Assembly: GCA_003142255.1 (NCBI GenBank)
Contig: PLLO01000018.1
Location: forward strand, 124,001 to 188,000
Direction of reading: 5' to 3'
From: Bacteroidales bacterium
GTDB taxonomy: Bacteria; Bacteroidota; Bacteroidia; Bacteroidales; VadinHA17
DNA: 64,000 nt
Position 1 is the stretch's first letter. Each line of letters starts with the position of its first letter. The position numbers and the translations under genes were made by a program. The notes below the pieces were generated by a model. It had not been told where the DNA came from, searched no databases, and saw only the letters and a program-made list of their open reading frames with translations. Positions 10,714 through 19,704 of the stretch are shown here, piece after piece.

Positions 10714-12720
10714 ATGGGGATTTCAGCAGAAAGGTTTTCGTTCAGCGAAAGATTGAAAAATGCTTTTATCGGGAAAGCCAAAGCCATTCAGGACAAAGGT
10801 TTATTTCATAAACTGACATTAGTGGCCTTTTTTGCCTGGATCGGACTTGGCGCAGATGGAATATCATCGTCATGCTACGGTCCTGAAGAGGCATTCAGGA
10901 ATTTGCAGGGCCATCCCAGCCTGGCTATTTTTGTTGCCCTCGGCACCATATTTACAATTATAATTATTAGCTCGAGCTATAACCAGATAGTCAGATTGTT
11001 TCCTCATGGCGGGGGCGGATACCTGGTAGGCAGCAAACTGCTATCACCTACAACAGGAATGGTTTCAGGCTCGGCACTCATAATCGACTATGTGCTGACA
11101 ATCACGCTATCTGTTTCGAGCGGTGCAGATGCCATGTTTAGTTTTTTTCCTGTTGAATGGCAGCCATACAAGCTTCCTTTCGCCCTGACGGGAGTATGTT
11201 TTCTTATTTTACTGAATTTAAGAGGAGTTAAAGAAACAGTACTTTCGCTTACCCCTATATTTGTCGTCTTTATCGTCACACATGTTGTTGCTATTTTATA
11301 TGGCATCTTCATGCATTCCTCCAATATTGCAGTTGTTGCAAGTCAGACAACTCATGAGATTAATTCGACAGTCTCGCAATTTGGCTTTTTCGCCACTTTC
11401 TTCATAATTCTCCGGGCATACAGCATGGGGGCAGGCACCTATACGGGAATCGAGGCAGTCAGCAACGGCATGCCAATCCTGCGTGAGCCAAAAGTCGGTA
11501 CGGCATGCAAAACCATGATGTTAATGGTGATCTCGCTTTCGTTCATGGTGCTGGGGTTAATGATTTGCTATATGCTTTTCAACGTCCGGCTTGACACACA
11601 TAAAACCCTGAATGCAGTACTACTGGATAATATGACGGCAGGCTGGGGACATTTCTGGTCAAGAGGCTTTGTCCTGATCACCCTGGTATCGGAAGCTGCA
11701 TTGCTTTTTGTTGCAGCACAAACAGGTTTTATAGACGGCCCGCGAATTATGGCAAATATGGCAATAGATCATTGGTTCCCTAAAAGATTTGCTTCCCTCA
11801 GCGATCGGCTGGTGACAATGAACGGAGTCCTTTTGATGGGGATAGGATCCATTATTCTGATGGTCATATCTAAAGGATCAGTTGCGTTACTGGTCGTCTT
11901 ATACAGTATTAACGTGTTTATTACGTTTACCATTTCGCAGGCAGGGATGGTGAGGCATTGGTGGCTGGTCAGAGGAAAACAGGTTCCATGGAAAAGAAAA
12001 CTGACAATAAATGGCATCGGCCTGATACTTACTTCCTTCATCCTCGTTTCAGTTATCGTTATAAAGTTCAGACAAGGAGGCTGGGTCACCTTAGTCATTA
12101 CGGGCTTACTGATCTATTTAGCTCTTAACATAAAACGCCATTATTTCAGGACCGCGCTGAAGCTTCAGAAGGTCAGATTAAATGCATATAATGAAATTAA
12201 AAAGTTAATCGGACAGCGCCCCTGTGAAGACAGGAAACTAAAAAAGGTCAGTTTTAACAAGGAAGGCAAAACTGCAATTATATTGGTAAGTGGTTTCGGT
12301 GGAACAGGGTTATACACTTTTTTACGAATTCTCGAAAACTTTAAAGGTGTTTATAACAATATAGTTTTTATCAGGGTTGGCATTCTTAATTCCAAAATTT
12401 ACAGGGGTACTGAGGAAATGGAGCAGTTTAAAAAACATGTAAAAGAAGATGGTGAAAAGTATGTTAACGTTGCCAATCAATTCGGCTTATACGGGAAAAG
12501 CATCTGGGCAATCGGGACCGACCCTGTAGACGAAATATATCGCATTGTAAAAAAAATACGGCCCAGATTATCGGGTGCAGCCTTCTTCGGCGGGCAACTT
12601 GTATTTTCAAAAACATTTTACCTATCGAAATTGCTGCATAACCATACAATTTTTTCGATTCAGAAGAGGTTTTTCAAATTCGGGATACCAATAGTCATTT
12701 TCCCGATAAAGGTCGATTAA
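10714..12720 (+). CDS. kimA: KimA-type potassium importer (APC superfamily)
   Basis: A 668-residue protein: about twelve membrane segments in residues 30-480 and a cytoplasmic C-terminal domain of about 170 residues. Motifs resemble KimA/YdaO of Bacillus subtilis, a high-affinity K+/H+ symporter: LGADGISSSCYGPEEAF near residue 45, FPHGGGGYLVGS, and AYSMGAGTYTGIEAVSNG near residue 240. The C-terminal part (residues about 520-668) holds ILVSGFGGTGLYTFLRILENF and ends in VIFPIKVD. The location beside kdpFABC and a promoter of the same architecture as the kdp promoter support potassium as the substrate. An amino-acid permease is the main alternative, but the fused C-terminal domain argues against it. 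Confidence 0.85.
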   Translation: MGISAERFSFSERLKNAFIGKAKAIQDKGLFHKLTLVAFFAWIGLGADGISSSCYGPEEAFRNLQGHPSLAIFVALGTIFTIIIISSSYNQIVRLFPHGGGGYLVGSKLLSPTTGMVSGSALIIDYVLTITLSVSSGADAMFSFFPVEWQPYKLPFALTGVCFLILLNLRGVKETVLSLTPIFVVFIVTHVVAILYGIFMHSSNIAVVASQTTHEINSTVSQFGFFATFFIILRAYSMGAGTYTGIEAVSNGMPILREPKVGTACKTMMLMVISLSFMVLGLMICYMLFNVRLDTHKTLNAVLLDNMTAGWGHFWSRGFVLITLVSEAALLFVAAQTGFIDGPRIMANMAIDHWFPKRFASLSDRLVTMNGVLLMGIGSIILMVISKGSVALLVVLYSINVFITFTISQAGMVRHWWLVRGKQVPWKRKLTINGIGLILTSFILVSVIVIKFRQGGWVTLVITGLLIYLALNIKRHYFRTALKLQKVRLNAYNEIKKLIGQRPCEDRKLKKVSFNKEGKTAIILVSGFGGTGLYTFLRILENFKGVYNNIVFIRVGILNSKIYRGTEEMEQFKKHVKEDGEKYVNVANQFGLYGKSIWAIGTDPVDEIYRIVKKIRPRLSGAAFFGGQLVFSKTFYLSKLLHNHTIFSIQKRFFKFGIPIVIFPIKVD

Positions 12721-12793
12721 TTTTTGATACCAACTCCGGAGAATAATTAGCGTTCCTGAGTTTGATTGTATAGATGAAATTTCTTTTGATTTC

Positions 12794-12860
12794 TTTATAA
12801 ACTTTTTACACATTTCCCGGTATTTCTTACAAAATCATTATAAATACTATTACAATTTTG
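12794..12860 (+). promoter_or_regulatory. Putative KdpE-type operator/promoter, helical-bundle gene
   Basis: Hexamers TTTATA (12794), TTTACA (12805), CTTACA (12826) and ATTATA (12837) keep the 11/21/11 spacing. A -7-like box CAATTTTG starts at 12853, 16 bp after the last hexamer begins, and lies 79 bp before the ATG at 12939. Aligned without gaps to the site at 14061 over the whole 67 bp. Confidence 0.65.
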
Positions 12861-12938
12861 TATTGCAACAAAACAAAATGGAAGGTAACGAAGTTGCCGA
12901 ATTCACCTTACGACTAGGAACAACAACAAAGAGGCATT

Positions 12939-13901
12939 ATGAAAATCAAGATTTATATCAAGGATTTCCTGTGGATGGCTACTGGGGCGTTGATGTTACT
13001 CCTGGTCATGGTAATAGTGATTCATTTCCAGACAGGAAAAAGACCAGTCGAGCAACTTGCATTCAGGGCAAAGCGGATGGATTTAGTGGCCAGGATGCGC
13101 TTAAATCTGGCATCAGCGTCGGAGGCTGAAAAGAGCGCCGTATTGGCCATTACTGATCAGGACTCGAAGACTTTCGCTGACCAGGCTCGTTTAGCTACTT
13201 TGGAGGTAGATCTGGATCAAAAGGAATTAGGGGAACAGCTTGCAACAGGGGGCACTCCGAACGAAAGAGACTTACTTGCCCAATTCTCCAGGGCTTTTAC
13301 CATTTTACAACATATCGACAGCGACCTGTTTGTACTGGCAATCAAGAACACCAACATCAAAGCTTATGGTTTAGCATTCGGTCCAGCCGCAGACGACCTT
13401 CAAAAAATGGACTCAACTCTATCAAATCTCGTGGCAAAGAGTTCGGCTTTACCGGATGCCAGAAATGTTGAGTTACTTGCTTACAGGGCACAGATAGCAG
13501 CGTTACGCATATTGACTTTGCTGGCGCCACATATAGCAGAAGAAAGTGACAGGAAAATGGATGAGTTGGAGGAACAGATGATTAAGGAAGATAAGGAGGT
13601 TCGAAAGGATCTGGGTGATCTTTCTGCAATCCAGAAATTAGGCGGTAATCCCGATCTTGAAATTGCGTTTTTGAATTACACACGGTTTAGTGAAGTAAGG
13701 GGGAGAATACTCACTCTATCACGTGAGAATACAAATGTTAAATCCCTGACCATATCATTGGGACAGAAGCGCAAGGTTTTGTTTCTGTGCCAGGATGCTC
13801 TATCCTCTCTACAGCAGACTATTCTGGAAGAGCCCATCATTGGCGTGAACTACGGGTCCGTATCCAATCCTCGTTCGATGCAAGTTGAGAAAATCAAATA
13901 G
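12939..13901 (+). CDS. Membrane-anchored helical-bundle (4HB_MCP-like) protein
   Basis: A 320-residue protein with one N-terminal membrane segment (residues 11-30, LWMATGALMLLLVMVIVIHF). A long, nearly all-helical region follows, rich in Ala, Leu, Glu and Lys, with heptad-like stretches such as RKMDELEEQMIKEDKEVRKDL. The region RMDLVARMRLNLASASEAEKSAVLAI resembles the four-helix-bundle ligand domain of chemoreceptors, but there is no HAMP, signalling or kinase domain. Preceded by the predicted KdpE-type site, so probably induced with K+ uptake. It might sense envelope state or brace the Kdp machinery; neither is shown. The N-terminal coding DNA is somewhat more G/C-rich than its neighbours. 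No named family recognised. Confidence 0.75.
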   Translation: MKIKIYIKDFLWMATGALMLLLVMVIVIHFQTGKRPVEQLAFRAKRMDLVARMRLNLASASEAEKSAVLAITDQDSKTFADQARLATLEVDLDQKELGEQLATGGTPNERDLLAQFSRAFTILQHIDSDLFVLAIKNTNIKAYGLAFGPAADDLQKMDSTLSNLVAKSSALPDARNVELLAYRAQIAALRILTLLAPHIAEESDRKMDELEEQMIKEDKEVRKDLGDLSAIQKLGGNPDLEIAFLNYTRFSEVRGRILTLSRENTNVKSLTISLGQKRKVLFLCQDALSSLQQTILEEPIIGVNYGSVSNPRSMQVEKIK

Positions 13902-14060
13902 GTAAATAATTTCACTTGAACAGATTAACGTTTGGGACCGCTCTATTTTCATCGGGTACGATCCTCATCTCCGGAGAAAAGGAATTGGCATAACACCCTC
14001 CCGACAACCGTAGCACGTGTTTGAGATGTGTTTATATTTGATTTTAGTTCTAATGATTTC

Positions 14061-14127
14061 TTTATAAAGTTTTTACACATTCCTGAACATTCCTGACAAA
14101 ACCCTTATAAATTCTGTCGCATTTTTG
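14061..14127 (+). promoter_or_regulatory. Putative KdpE-type operator/promoter, barrel gene
   Basis: Hexamers TTTATA (14061), TTTACA (14072), CTGACA (14093) and CTTATA (14104), spacing 11/21/11. A -7-like box CATTTTTG starts at 14120, 49 bp before the start at 14176. Confidence 0.65.
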
Positions 14128-14175
14128 TATCGTTCGAAAATTTGAAGCTAAGAATTCAGCTAAAAATATTAAGTT

Positions 14176-14943
14176 ATGAAAAAAATTAACCAAATCGTTC
14201 TATCAATCTCGTTTATGTTAGTCTGTATGAGTAATTTTGTTACAGGGACTCCTTCAACACAAATTTGGATTACCTCCACCGATTTTCAGAAATTTAAATC
14301 TTTCCATCTGGGTCTTGACAATTATTTTAGGTTAGAGAACCAGGCTTATCATAGTCGGGGTGCTGGCATATTCGATTGTGGACTTACAGCAGGTGTTCTC
14401 CCTTTTAAGAAACTTCAAGCCGAAGTAGGTATTGATTATCTTAATATGGGCGATGGCATTTATGATACTAATCCTATTTATTTTAATGTTAAAATTGGCA
14501 CTCCCGAAGGGGCGCTTTTTAAAGGTTCACCAGCTTTTGCCTTTGGAGGTTACAATTTTGGCACGAAAAGCAACCTTACCAATTACAATGTGGCTTATGC
14601 TTTGATTGCCGAAACAATACCAATTATAGGAAGAGTTTCGGCAGGTTATTATTATGGTAACGAAAAACTGCTTGTTGATGAGAATAATAAAAAATCGAAC
14701 TACGGAATTTTACTGTCATTAGATCGTCAAATGACAGAAATATCGGACAAACTCTGGATGGCAGTTGACTATCAGGGGGGAAAGAATTATTTGGGAGCTT
14801 TAAATGTTGGCTTTTCCTGGTCGTTCTCGTCAAACGTATCTGTTATTTTCGCTTATGACATTTATAATAACAACAAAGCTTATTATAATAGCAAGGATGT
14901 CAATGTTAATTCTATTTCAATGCAACTAGATATCAATTTTTAA
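14176..14943 (+). CDS. Outer-membrane beta-barrel protein of the potassium regulon
   Basis: A 255-residue secreted protein with a signal peptide (residues 1-24, ending near VTGT). Alternating polar and aromatic strands typical of outer-membrane barrels follow (FHLGLDNYFRLENQAYH, LQAEVGIDYLNMGDGIYD, RVSAGYYYGNEKLL), and the last strand is ISMQLDINF, a usual barrel C-terminus ending in Phe. Lies between two predicted KdpE-type promoters, 316 bp ahead of kdpA. It may provide an outer-membrane path for K+ or other ions during limitation, which is an inference from position. I cannot assign it to a named family. Confidence 0.75.
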   Translation: MKKINQIVLSISFMLVCMSNFVTGTPSTQIWITSTDFQKFKSFHLGLDNYFRLENQAYHSRGAGIFDCGLTAGVLPFKKLQAEVGIDYLNMGDGIYDTNPIYFNVKIGTPEGALFKGSPAFAFGGYNFGTKSNLTNYNVAYALIAETIPIIGRVSAGYYYGNEKLLVDENNKKSNYGILLSLDRQMTEISDKLWMAVDYQGGKNYLGALNVGFSWSFSSNVSVIFAYDIYNNNKAYYNSKDVNVNSISMQLDINF

Positions 14944-15000
14944 TCTTAAACAAGAAGTTGGACTATAGAAAATTAATTTTACTGAAAGATATAAATGTTC

Positions 15001-15068
15001 TTTATAATTTTTTTTATACTTTCTCATGGTTTCTTTATAATTTCTTTATAACCTGAGGTTTAATTTTA
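15001..15068 (+). promoter_or_regulatory. Putative KdpE-type operator/promoter of kdpFABC
   Basis: Hexamers at 15001/15002 (TTTATA/TTATAA), 15013, 15034 and 15045 (all TTTATA) keep the 11(12)/21/11 spacing. A -7-like box TAATTTTA starts at 15061, 16 bp after the last hexamer begins, and is 25 bp before the kdpF ATG at 15093. This copy drives genes whose KdpE control is established in other bacteria, which anchors the interpretation of the other three. Confidence 0.7.
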
Positions 15069-15092
15069 CATCATGATCAAAATAGAAACAAA

Positions 15093-15257
15093 ATGAAAAC
15101 CAAAATTGCAACATCGATTATGTCTCTTGTAGTTGTACCTGTCCACTCAGACGCTGCTGTCTCCAACGGTCCTGTAAGTTACATTGTTGGAGGTATTATA
15201 GCCCTCTTGATTATGGGTTATTTGATATACACTTTATTACGACCTGAAAAATTTTAA
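15093..15257 (+). CDS. kdpF: KdpF, small subunit of the K+ ATPase
   Basis: A 54-codon ORF lying 11 bp before kdpA. The last 29 residues (SYIVGGIIALLIMGYLIYTLLRPEKF in outline) match KdpF, a single membrane helix that stabilises the KdpABC complex; E. coli KdpF is 29 residues and ends in a similar YxxYALxxxExF. The first 22 residues (MKTKIATSIMSLVVVPVHSDAA) are an extension that looks like a second hydrophobic or signal-like segment. The ORF sits right behind the predicted promoter. The start could also be the internal ATG of codon 10, which would leave 45 residues. Confidence 0.85.
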   Translation: MKTKIATSIMSLVVVPVHSDAAVSNGPVSYIVGGIIALLIMGYLIYTLLRPEKF

Positions 15258-15268
15258 ATCTGAAAAAC

Positions 15269-16954
15269 ATGAATGAAGCGATTCAACTGATCATTTTCAT
15301 GGTATTACTTATAGTGCTTTCGCCTTTGTTAGGCAAGTATATGGCAAAAGTATTCATGGGTGAGAAACATATAATGAAGCCGGTTATCGGATGGCTCGAA
15401 AAATCAGTTTACCGTGTATCAGGTATCAAAAGCGAGGAAGAGATGAACTGGAAGACCTATCTGTATGCTGTTCTCATGTTCAACTTCTTTGGATTTGTGT
15501 TTTTGTTTATTTTACAGATGCTGCAGGCTTATCTGCCTCTGAATACTGAAAAATTGCCAAATGTTTCATGGCATCTTGCATTTAATACTGCAATGAGTTT
15601 CACAACAAATACCAACTGGCAATCGTACAGCGGTGAAAATACCCTGAGTTACTTTGTACAGATGCTGGGCCTGACAGTCCAGAATTTTGTCAGTGCCGCA
15701 ACTGGTATTGCTGTGGTTCTGGCATTGATACGAGGTCTGACAAGAAAAACAACTGATGCCCTGGGCAATTTTTGGGCTGATATGACCAGAAGTGTGCTTT
15801 ATGTATTATTGCCACTCTCTATTATTCTTACAATGGCTTTGGTTAGCCAGGGAGCCGTACAGACATTTTCGCATTCTGTAAAAGCGACTACCTTACAGGG
15901 AACTGAGCAGGTTATTCCATTAGGCCCGGCAGCGTCGCAAATTGCTATCAAGCAACTTGGCACAAACGGAGGTGGATTTTTTAATGCCAACAGCGCTCAT
16001 CCGTTTGAAAATCCATCGCCTTTTTCCAACTTTTTGGAAATGTTTGCCCTTATAATCATTTCAGGCGGATTAGTATTTACTTATGGCCATTACGCGAAAT
16101 CTAAACGCCATGCACGGGCGATATTTATTACCATGTTTATCCTCTTTGCAGCGGGTATTGCCATATCTCTCTGGTCAGAGTACGGTCATAACAATGTGTT
16201 GAATGTTTCGGGCGCCATGGAAGGAAAGGAAACCCGCTTCGGGGTGATGAACAGCATCCTGTGGTCAGTTACTACAACCGTCACATCGAATGGTTCTGTG
16301 AATTCTATGCATGACAGTTTATCTCCCTTGTCAGGGATGGTTTCAATGTTCAATATGATGCTGGGAGAAATCATTTTTGGAGGGGTAGGTTCCGGATTAT
16401 ATGGGATAATCATCTTTATCATTCTTACCGTTTTTATTGCCGGTCTTATGGTTGGCCGTACTCCAGAGTACCTGGGCAAAAAAATTGAAGCTTATGAGAT
16501 GAAGATGACTATTCTGGCAGTTTTAGCTCCGGCTATAGTCATCAAAATATTTTCGGCTATTGCATGTTCTGTACCTGCCGGGCTTTCAAGTCTGAATAAT
16601 ACAGGACCGCACGGACTTTCAGAAATACTATATGCGTTCAGTTCCGCTGCCGGAAATAATGGCAGCGCTTTTGCGGGACTCAATGCAAACACTGTTTTTT
16701 ATAACCTGATGATCGGATTTGGCATGTTGATTGGTCGATTTGGAATAATAGTTCCGGTAATGGCAATTGCAGGGAGTATGGCGAAGAAAAAGATAACTCC
16801 GGTTTCATCAGGTACTTTCAGAACCGACAACTGGTTGTTTGTTATGTTGTTGATAAGCGTTATTCTTATTGTTGGAGGCCTGACCTTTTTCCCTCCCCTG
16901 GCACTAGGCCCCATTGTTGAACATTTCTTAATGAATTTAGGTGTTGGATTTTAG
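15269..16954 (+). CDS. kdpA: Potassium-transporting ATPase subunit A
   Basis: A 561-residue channel-like subunit that binds and conducts K+ across the inner membrane in the KdpFABC complex. It shows four selectivity-filter-type segments of the SKT superfamily, including MSFTTNTNWQSYSGE in the first repeat and LGTNGGGFFNANSAHPFENP in the second, with later ones near VTSNGSVNSM and AGNNGSAFAG. About ten membrane segments. Length matches E. coli KdpA (557). kdpB follows 18 bp later. Confidence 0.97.
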   Translation: MNEAIQLIIFMVLLIVLSPLLGKYMAKVFMGEKHIMKPVIGWLEKSVYRVSGIKSEEEMNWKTYLYAVLMFNFFGFVFLFILQMLQAYLPLNTEKLPNVSWHLAFNTAMSFTTNTNWQSYSGENTLSYFVQMLGLTVQNFVSAATGIAVVLALIRGLTRKTTDALGNFWADMTRSVLYVLLPLSIILTMALVSQGAVQTFSHSVKATTLQGTEQVIPLGPAASQIAIKQLGTNGGGFFNANSAHPFENPSPFSNFLEMFALIIISGGLVFTYGHYAKSKRHARAIFITMFILFAAGIAISLWSEYGHNNVLNVSGAMEGKETRFGVMNSILWSVTTTVTSNGSVNSMHDSLSPLSGMVSMFNMMLGEIIFGGVGSGLYGIIIFIILTVFIAGLMVGRTPEYLGKKIEAYEMKMTILAVLAPAIVIKIFSAIACSVPAGLSSLNNTGPHGLSEILYAFSSAAGNNGSAFAGLNANTVFYNLMIGFGMLIGRFGIIVPVMAIAGSMAKKKITPVSSGTFRTDNWLFVMLLISVILIVGGLTFFPPLALGPIVEHFLMNLGVGF

Positions 16955-16972
16955 TTTCTAAGATATAATAGT

Positions 16973-19060
16973 ATGGAAAAACGAAATATTCGCCTGTTTA
17001 CCAGGGACATTGCAATACAGGCATTAAAAGATTCATTTGTTAAACTGAATCCTGCTCTTTTGGTGAAAAACCCGGTTATCTTCATCGTTGGCATTGGAGC
17101 ACTCATGACTACAGTAGTTGTATTCGCTGATATTTTCAACAGTCATTTTTCGAGTTTTAACTTTCAAATCACACTCTGGCTCTGGTTTACAGTTTTGTTT
17201 GCCAATTTTGCCGAAGCAGTTGCTGAAGGCCGGGGTAAAGCGCAGGCAGATAGTTTACGTAAAAGCCGTACACAGACAAAAGCCCGGAAACTTATTCATA
17301 ATAAAGAAGAAATTGTTCTTGCCAATGATTTGAGAAAAGGAGATATTGTAATATGTGATGCCGGAGACGTTATTCCTGCTGATGGTGATGTAATCGATGG
17401 TATTGCCAGTGTAGACGAATCAGCTATTACCGGGGAATCAGCGCCCGTCATCCGTGAAAGCGGTGGTGACCGTTGTGCGGTGACCGGGGGAACAAAAGTA
17501 ATCAGTGACAGGATTAAGATTAAAGTAACGTCTGAGCCGGGGTTTACATTTTTAGACCGCATGATTGCTTTAGTTGAAGGCGCAAAACGTCAGAAAACAC
17601 CGAACGAAATTGCTTTGATCATCCTCTTATCAGGTCTTACCATTATATTCCTGTTAGTAGTCGTTTCTTTGCCTGCATATTTTGGTTATAGTTTGAAAGC
17701 TTCAGGAATACCCGCAAGTCACAACCTGACTTTGCCTGTTCTGATTTCACTTCTTGTCTGCCTTATTCCTACAACGATTGGGGGGTTACTGAGCGCCATT
17801 GGCATAAGCGGAATGGACAGACTTTTGCGTAAGAATGTCATAGCAACCAGTGGCAAAGCCATCGAAGCAGCTGGCGACACCGATGTATTGCTACTGGATA
17901 AAACGGGTACTATCACTTTGGGGAATCGTATGGCTACCGAGTTTATTCCAGCCGAAGGCTTTACGAAAGAGCAACTGGCTGATGCCGCACAATTAGCATC
18001 ACTTGCTGATGAAACGCCTGAAGGCCGCTCTGTTGTCGTATTAGCCAAAGAACAATTTAACATAAGGGCCAGAGAAATGCAGACTCTTGATACTGTATTT
18101 ATCCCCTTTACCGCACAGACCAGTATGAGTGGAATCGATTTAAAGAATCCAGATGGTCAATTACGCAGGATAAGAAAAGGCTCTGCTGCGGCAATCAGAA
18201 AATTCATTGAAAATAATAATGGATTTTTTCCTGAAAATGTAGGAGAGATTGTATCCGATCTCTCGCGTCAGGGAGCTACTCCACTGGTTGTCGCAGAAAA
18301 TAACCAGATACTTGGTGTCATCCACCTTAAAGATATAGTAAAGGGAGGTATTAAACAACGTTTTGCACAGCTTCGGATGATGGGTATCCGGACAATTATG
18401 GTCACAGGAGACAACCCTCAGACAGCAGCTGCTATTGCTGCTGAAGCAGGTGTGGATGATTTTCTTGCTGAAGCCAAACCTGAAGACAAACTTCAACGGA
18501 TCAGGGAAGAACAATCCAACGGTCATCTTGTTGGAATGATAGGTGATGGTACCAATGACGCACCTGCCCTGGCCCAGGCAGATGTAGGCCTAGCAATGAA
18601 TACAGGTACGCAGGCTGCCCGCGAAGCCGGGAATATGGTTGACCTGGACAGTAACCCGACGAAACTTATTGAGGTAGTTGAGACAGGAAAACAGTTGCTG
18701 ATGACCCGTGGAGCTTTGACTACATTCAGCATCGCCAACGATGTAGCCAAATATTTCGCCATAATTCCTGCTATTGCAATATTACTTTATGTTACACCTT
18801 CCGGAATAGCTCCTTTAAATGCCCTCAATATAATGAAACTAACATCACCGGAAAGTGCCATTTTGAGTGCTGTTATATTTAATGCATTAATTATTGTGGC
18901 CCTTATTCCGCTTGCCCTGAAAGGTGTGAGATACCGGCCTATTTCAGCCAATCGGGTACTGGCATTGAACATAGTTGTCTACGGGCTTGGAGGAATATTG
19001 GTTCCATTTATTGGAATCAAGCTGATAGATATGCTGTTAGTGTCAATACACTTGATTTGA
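16973..19060 (+). CDS. kdpB: Potassium-transporting ATPase subunit B (P-type ATPase)
   Basis: A 695-residue P-type ATPase that powers K+ import through KdpA. The actuator motif TGES is at residues 153-156. The phosphorylated Asp is D309 in [11 protein letters not shown]. The hinge motif [16 protein letters not shown] lies near residue 523. Length fits KdpB (about 682). Placed between kdpA and kdpC with gaps of 18 and 35 bp, in the standard order. The TGES Ser is the residue that in E. coli is phosphorylated to shut the pump off at high K+. Confidence 0.98.
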   Translation: MEKRNIRLFTRDIAIQALKDSFVKLNPALLVKNPVIFIVGIGALMTTVVVFADIFNSHFSSFNFQITLWLWFTVLFANFAEAVAEGRGKAQADSLRKSRTQTKARKLIHNKEEIVLANDLRKGDIVICDAGDVIPADGDVIDGIASVDESAITGESAPVIRESGGDRCAVTGGTKVISDRIKIKVTSEPGFTFLDRMIALVEGAKRQKTPNEIALIILLSGLTIIFLLVVVSLPAYFGYSLKASGIPASHNLTLPVLISLLVCLIPTTIGGLLSAIGISGMDRLLRKNVIATSGKAIEAAGDTDVLLLDKTGTITLGNRMATEFIPAEGFTKEQLADAAQLASLADETPEGRSVVVLAKEQFNIRAREMQTLDTVFIPFTAQTSMSGIDLKNPDGQLRRIRKGSAAAIRKFIENNNGFFPENVGEIVSDLSRQGATPLVVAENNQILGVIHLKDIVKGGIKQRFAQLRMMGIRTIMVTGDNPQTAAAIAAEAGVDDFLAEAKPEDKLQRIREEQSNGHLVGMIGDGTNDAPALAQADVGLAMNTGTQAAREAGNMVDLDSNPTKLIEVVETGKQLLMTRGALTTFSIANDVAKYFAIIPAIAILLYVTPSGIAPLNALNIMKLTSPESAILSAVIFNALIIVALIPLALKGVRYRPISANRVLALNIVVYGLGGILVPFIGIKLIDMLLVSIHLI

Positions 19061-19095
19061 ATCTCCGGATAATTATTAATTTTATATAGATTATT

Positions 19096-19692
19096 ATGAA
19101 AACACAAACAATTATAGCTTTAAAATTCTTACTTGTAATGACCATTCTGACCGGGATTGTTTATCCACTGTTTATGACAGGTATTGTACAGTTAACTTTT
19201 CCGTCGAAAGCTAATGGGAGTCTGATTAAAAAAGATGGTAAAATTATAGGCTCTGAGCTGATAGGCCAGAAGTTCGACAGCAGTATCTATTTCTGGTCGA
19301 GACCATCGGCTATTGGTTATAACCCGATTCCATCCGGAGCGTCCAACTACGGACCAACAAGTGATACTTTAAAGAAACAGGTTACGGCAAGGCGAGTTTT
19401 GTTTGCAAAAATGAATTCAATTTCTGACCCATTGGCCGTTCCTAAAGAAATGCTTTTTGCATCAGCAAGCGGCCTCGACCCGCATATTTCCCAAAAAGCG
19501 GCTTTATTGCAAGTGGACCGGGTTGCTAAAGCCCGAAACCTCAATGCTATTCAAAAGCAAAAACTGGTTCAAAGTGTAAAAAATCTTACTGAAATGCCTC
19601 AGTTTTTAGTTCTTGGCGAAGAAAGAGTTAATGTATTGATTTTAAACCTTGAACTATATAAAATTGACCAGAACATTACATATAACAAGTAA
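19096..19692 (+). CDS. kdpC: Potassium-transporting ATPase subunit C
   Basis: A 198-residue subunit with one N-terminal membrane helix (residues 10-33) and a periplasmic domain. Family motifs are GSELIGQKFDSSIYFWSRPSA (shown in part) and ASASGLDPHISQKAALLQVDRVAKAR. KdpC completes the KdpFABC complex and raises K+ affinity. Only 12 bp separate it from the HAMP-protein gene that follows, so the structural genes and the sensor genes are probably one transcript. Confidence 0.96.
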   Translation: MKTQTIIALKFLLVMTILTGIVYPLFMTGIVQLTFPSKANGSLIKKDGKIIGSELIGQKFDSSIYFWSRPSAIGYNPIPSGASNYGPTSDTLKKQVTARRVLFAKMNSISDPLAVPKEMLFASASGLDPHISQKAALLQVDRVAKARNLNAIQKQKLVQSVKNLTEMPQFLVLGEERVNVLILNLELYKIDQNITYNK

Positions 19693-19704
19693 AATCGATA
19701 TTAT

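Noticed and set aside
12863-13129. 88-codon plus-strand ORF overlapping the helical-bundle gene
   Set aside because: No ATG-based start fits the predicted promoter better than 12939, the overlapping frame has no recognisable motif, and the 12939 frame has a clean membrane anchor.
14033-14040. Extra TATATTTG -7-like box upstream of the barrel gene
   Set aside because: It lies before the operator repeats with no -33 at a workable distance; the box at 14120 fits the shared geometry.
18161-18526. 121-codon minus-strand ORF within kdpB
   Set aside because: Shadow of the kdpB coding frame; no signal, motif or independent spacing.
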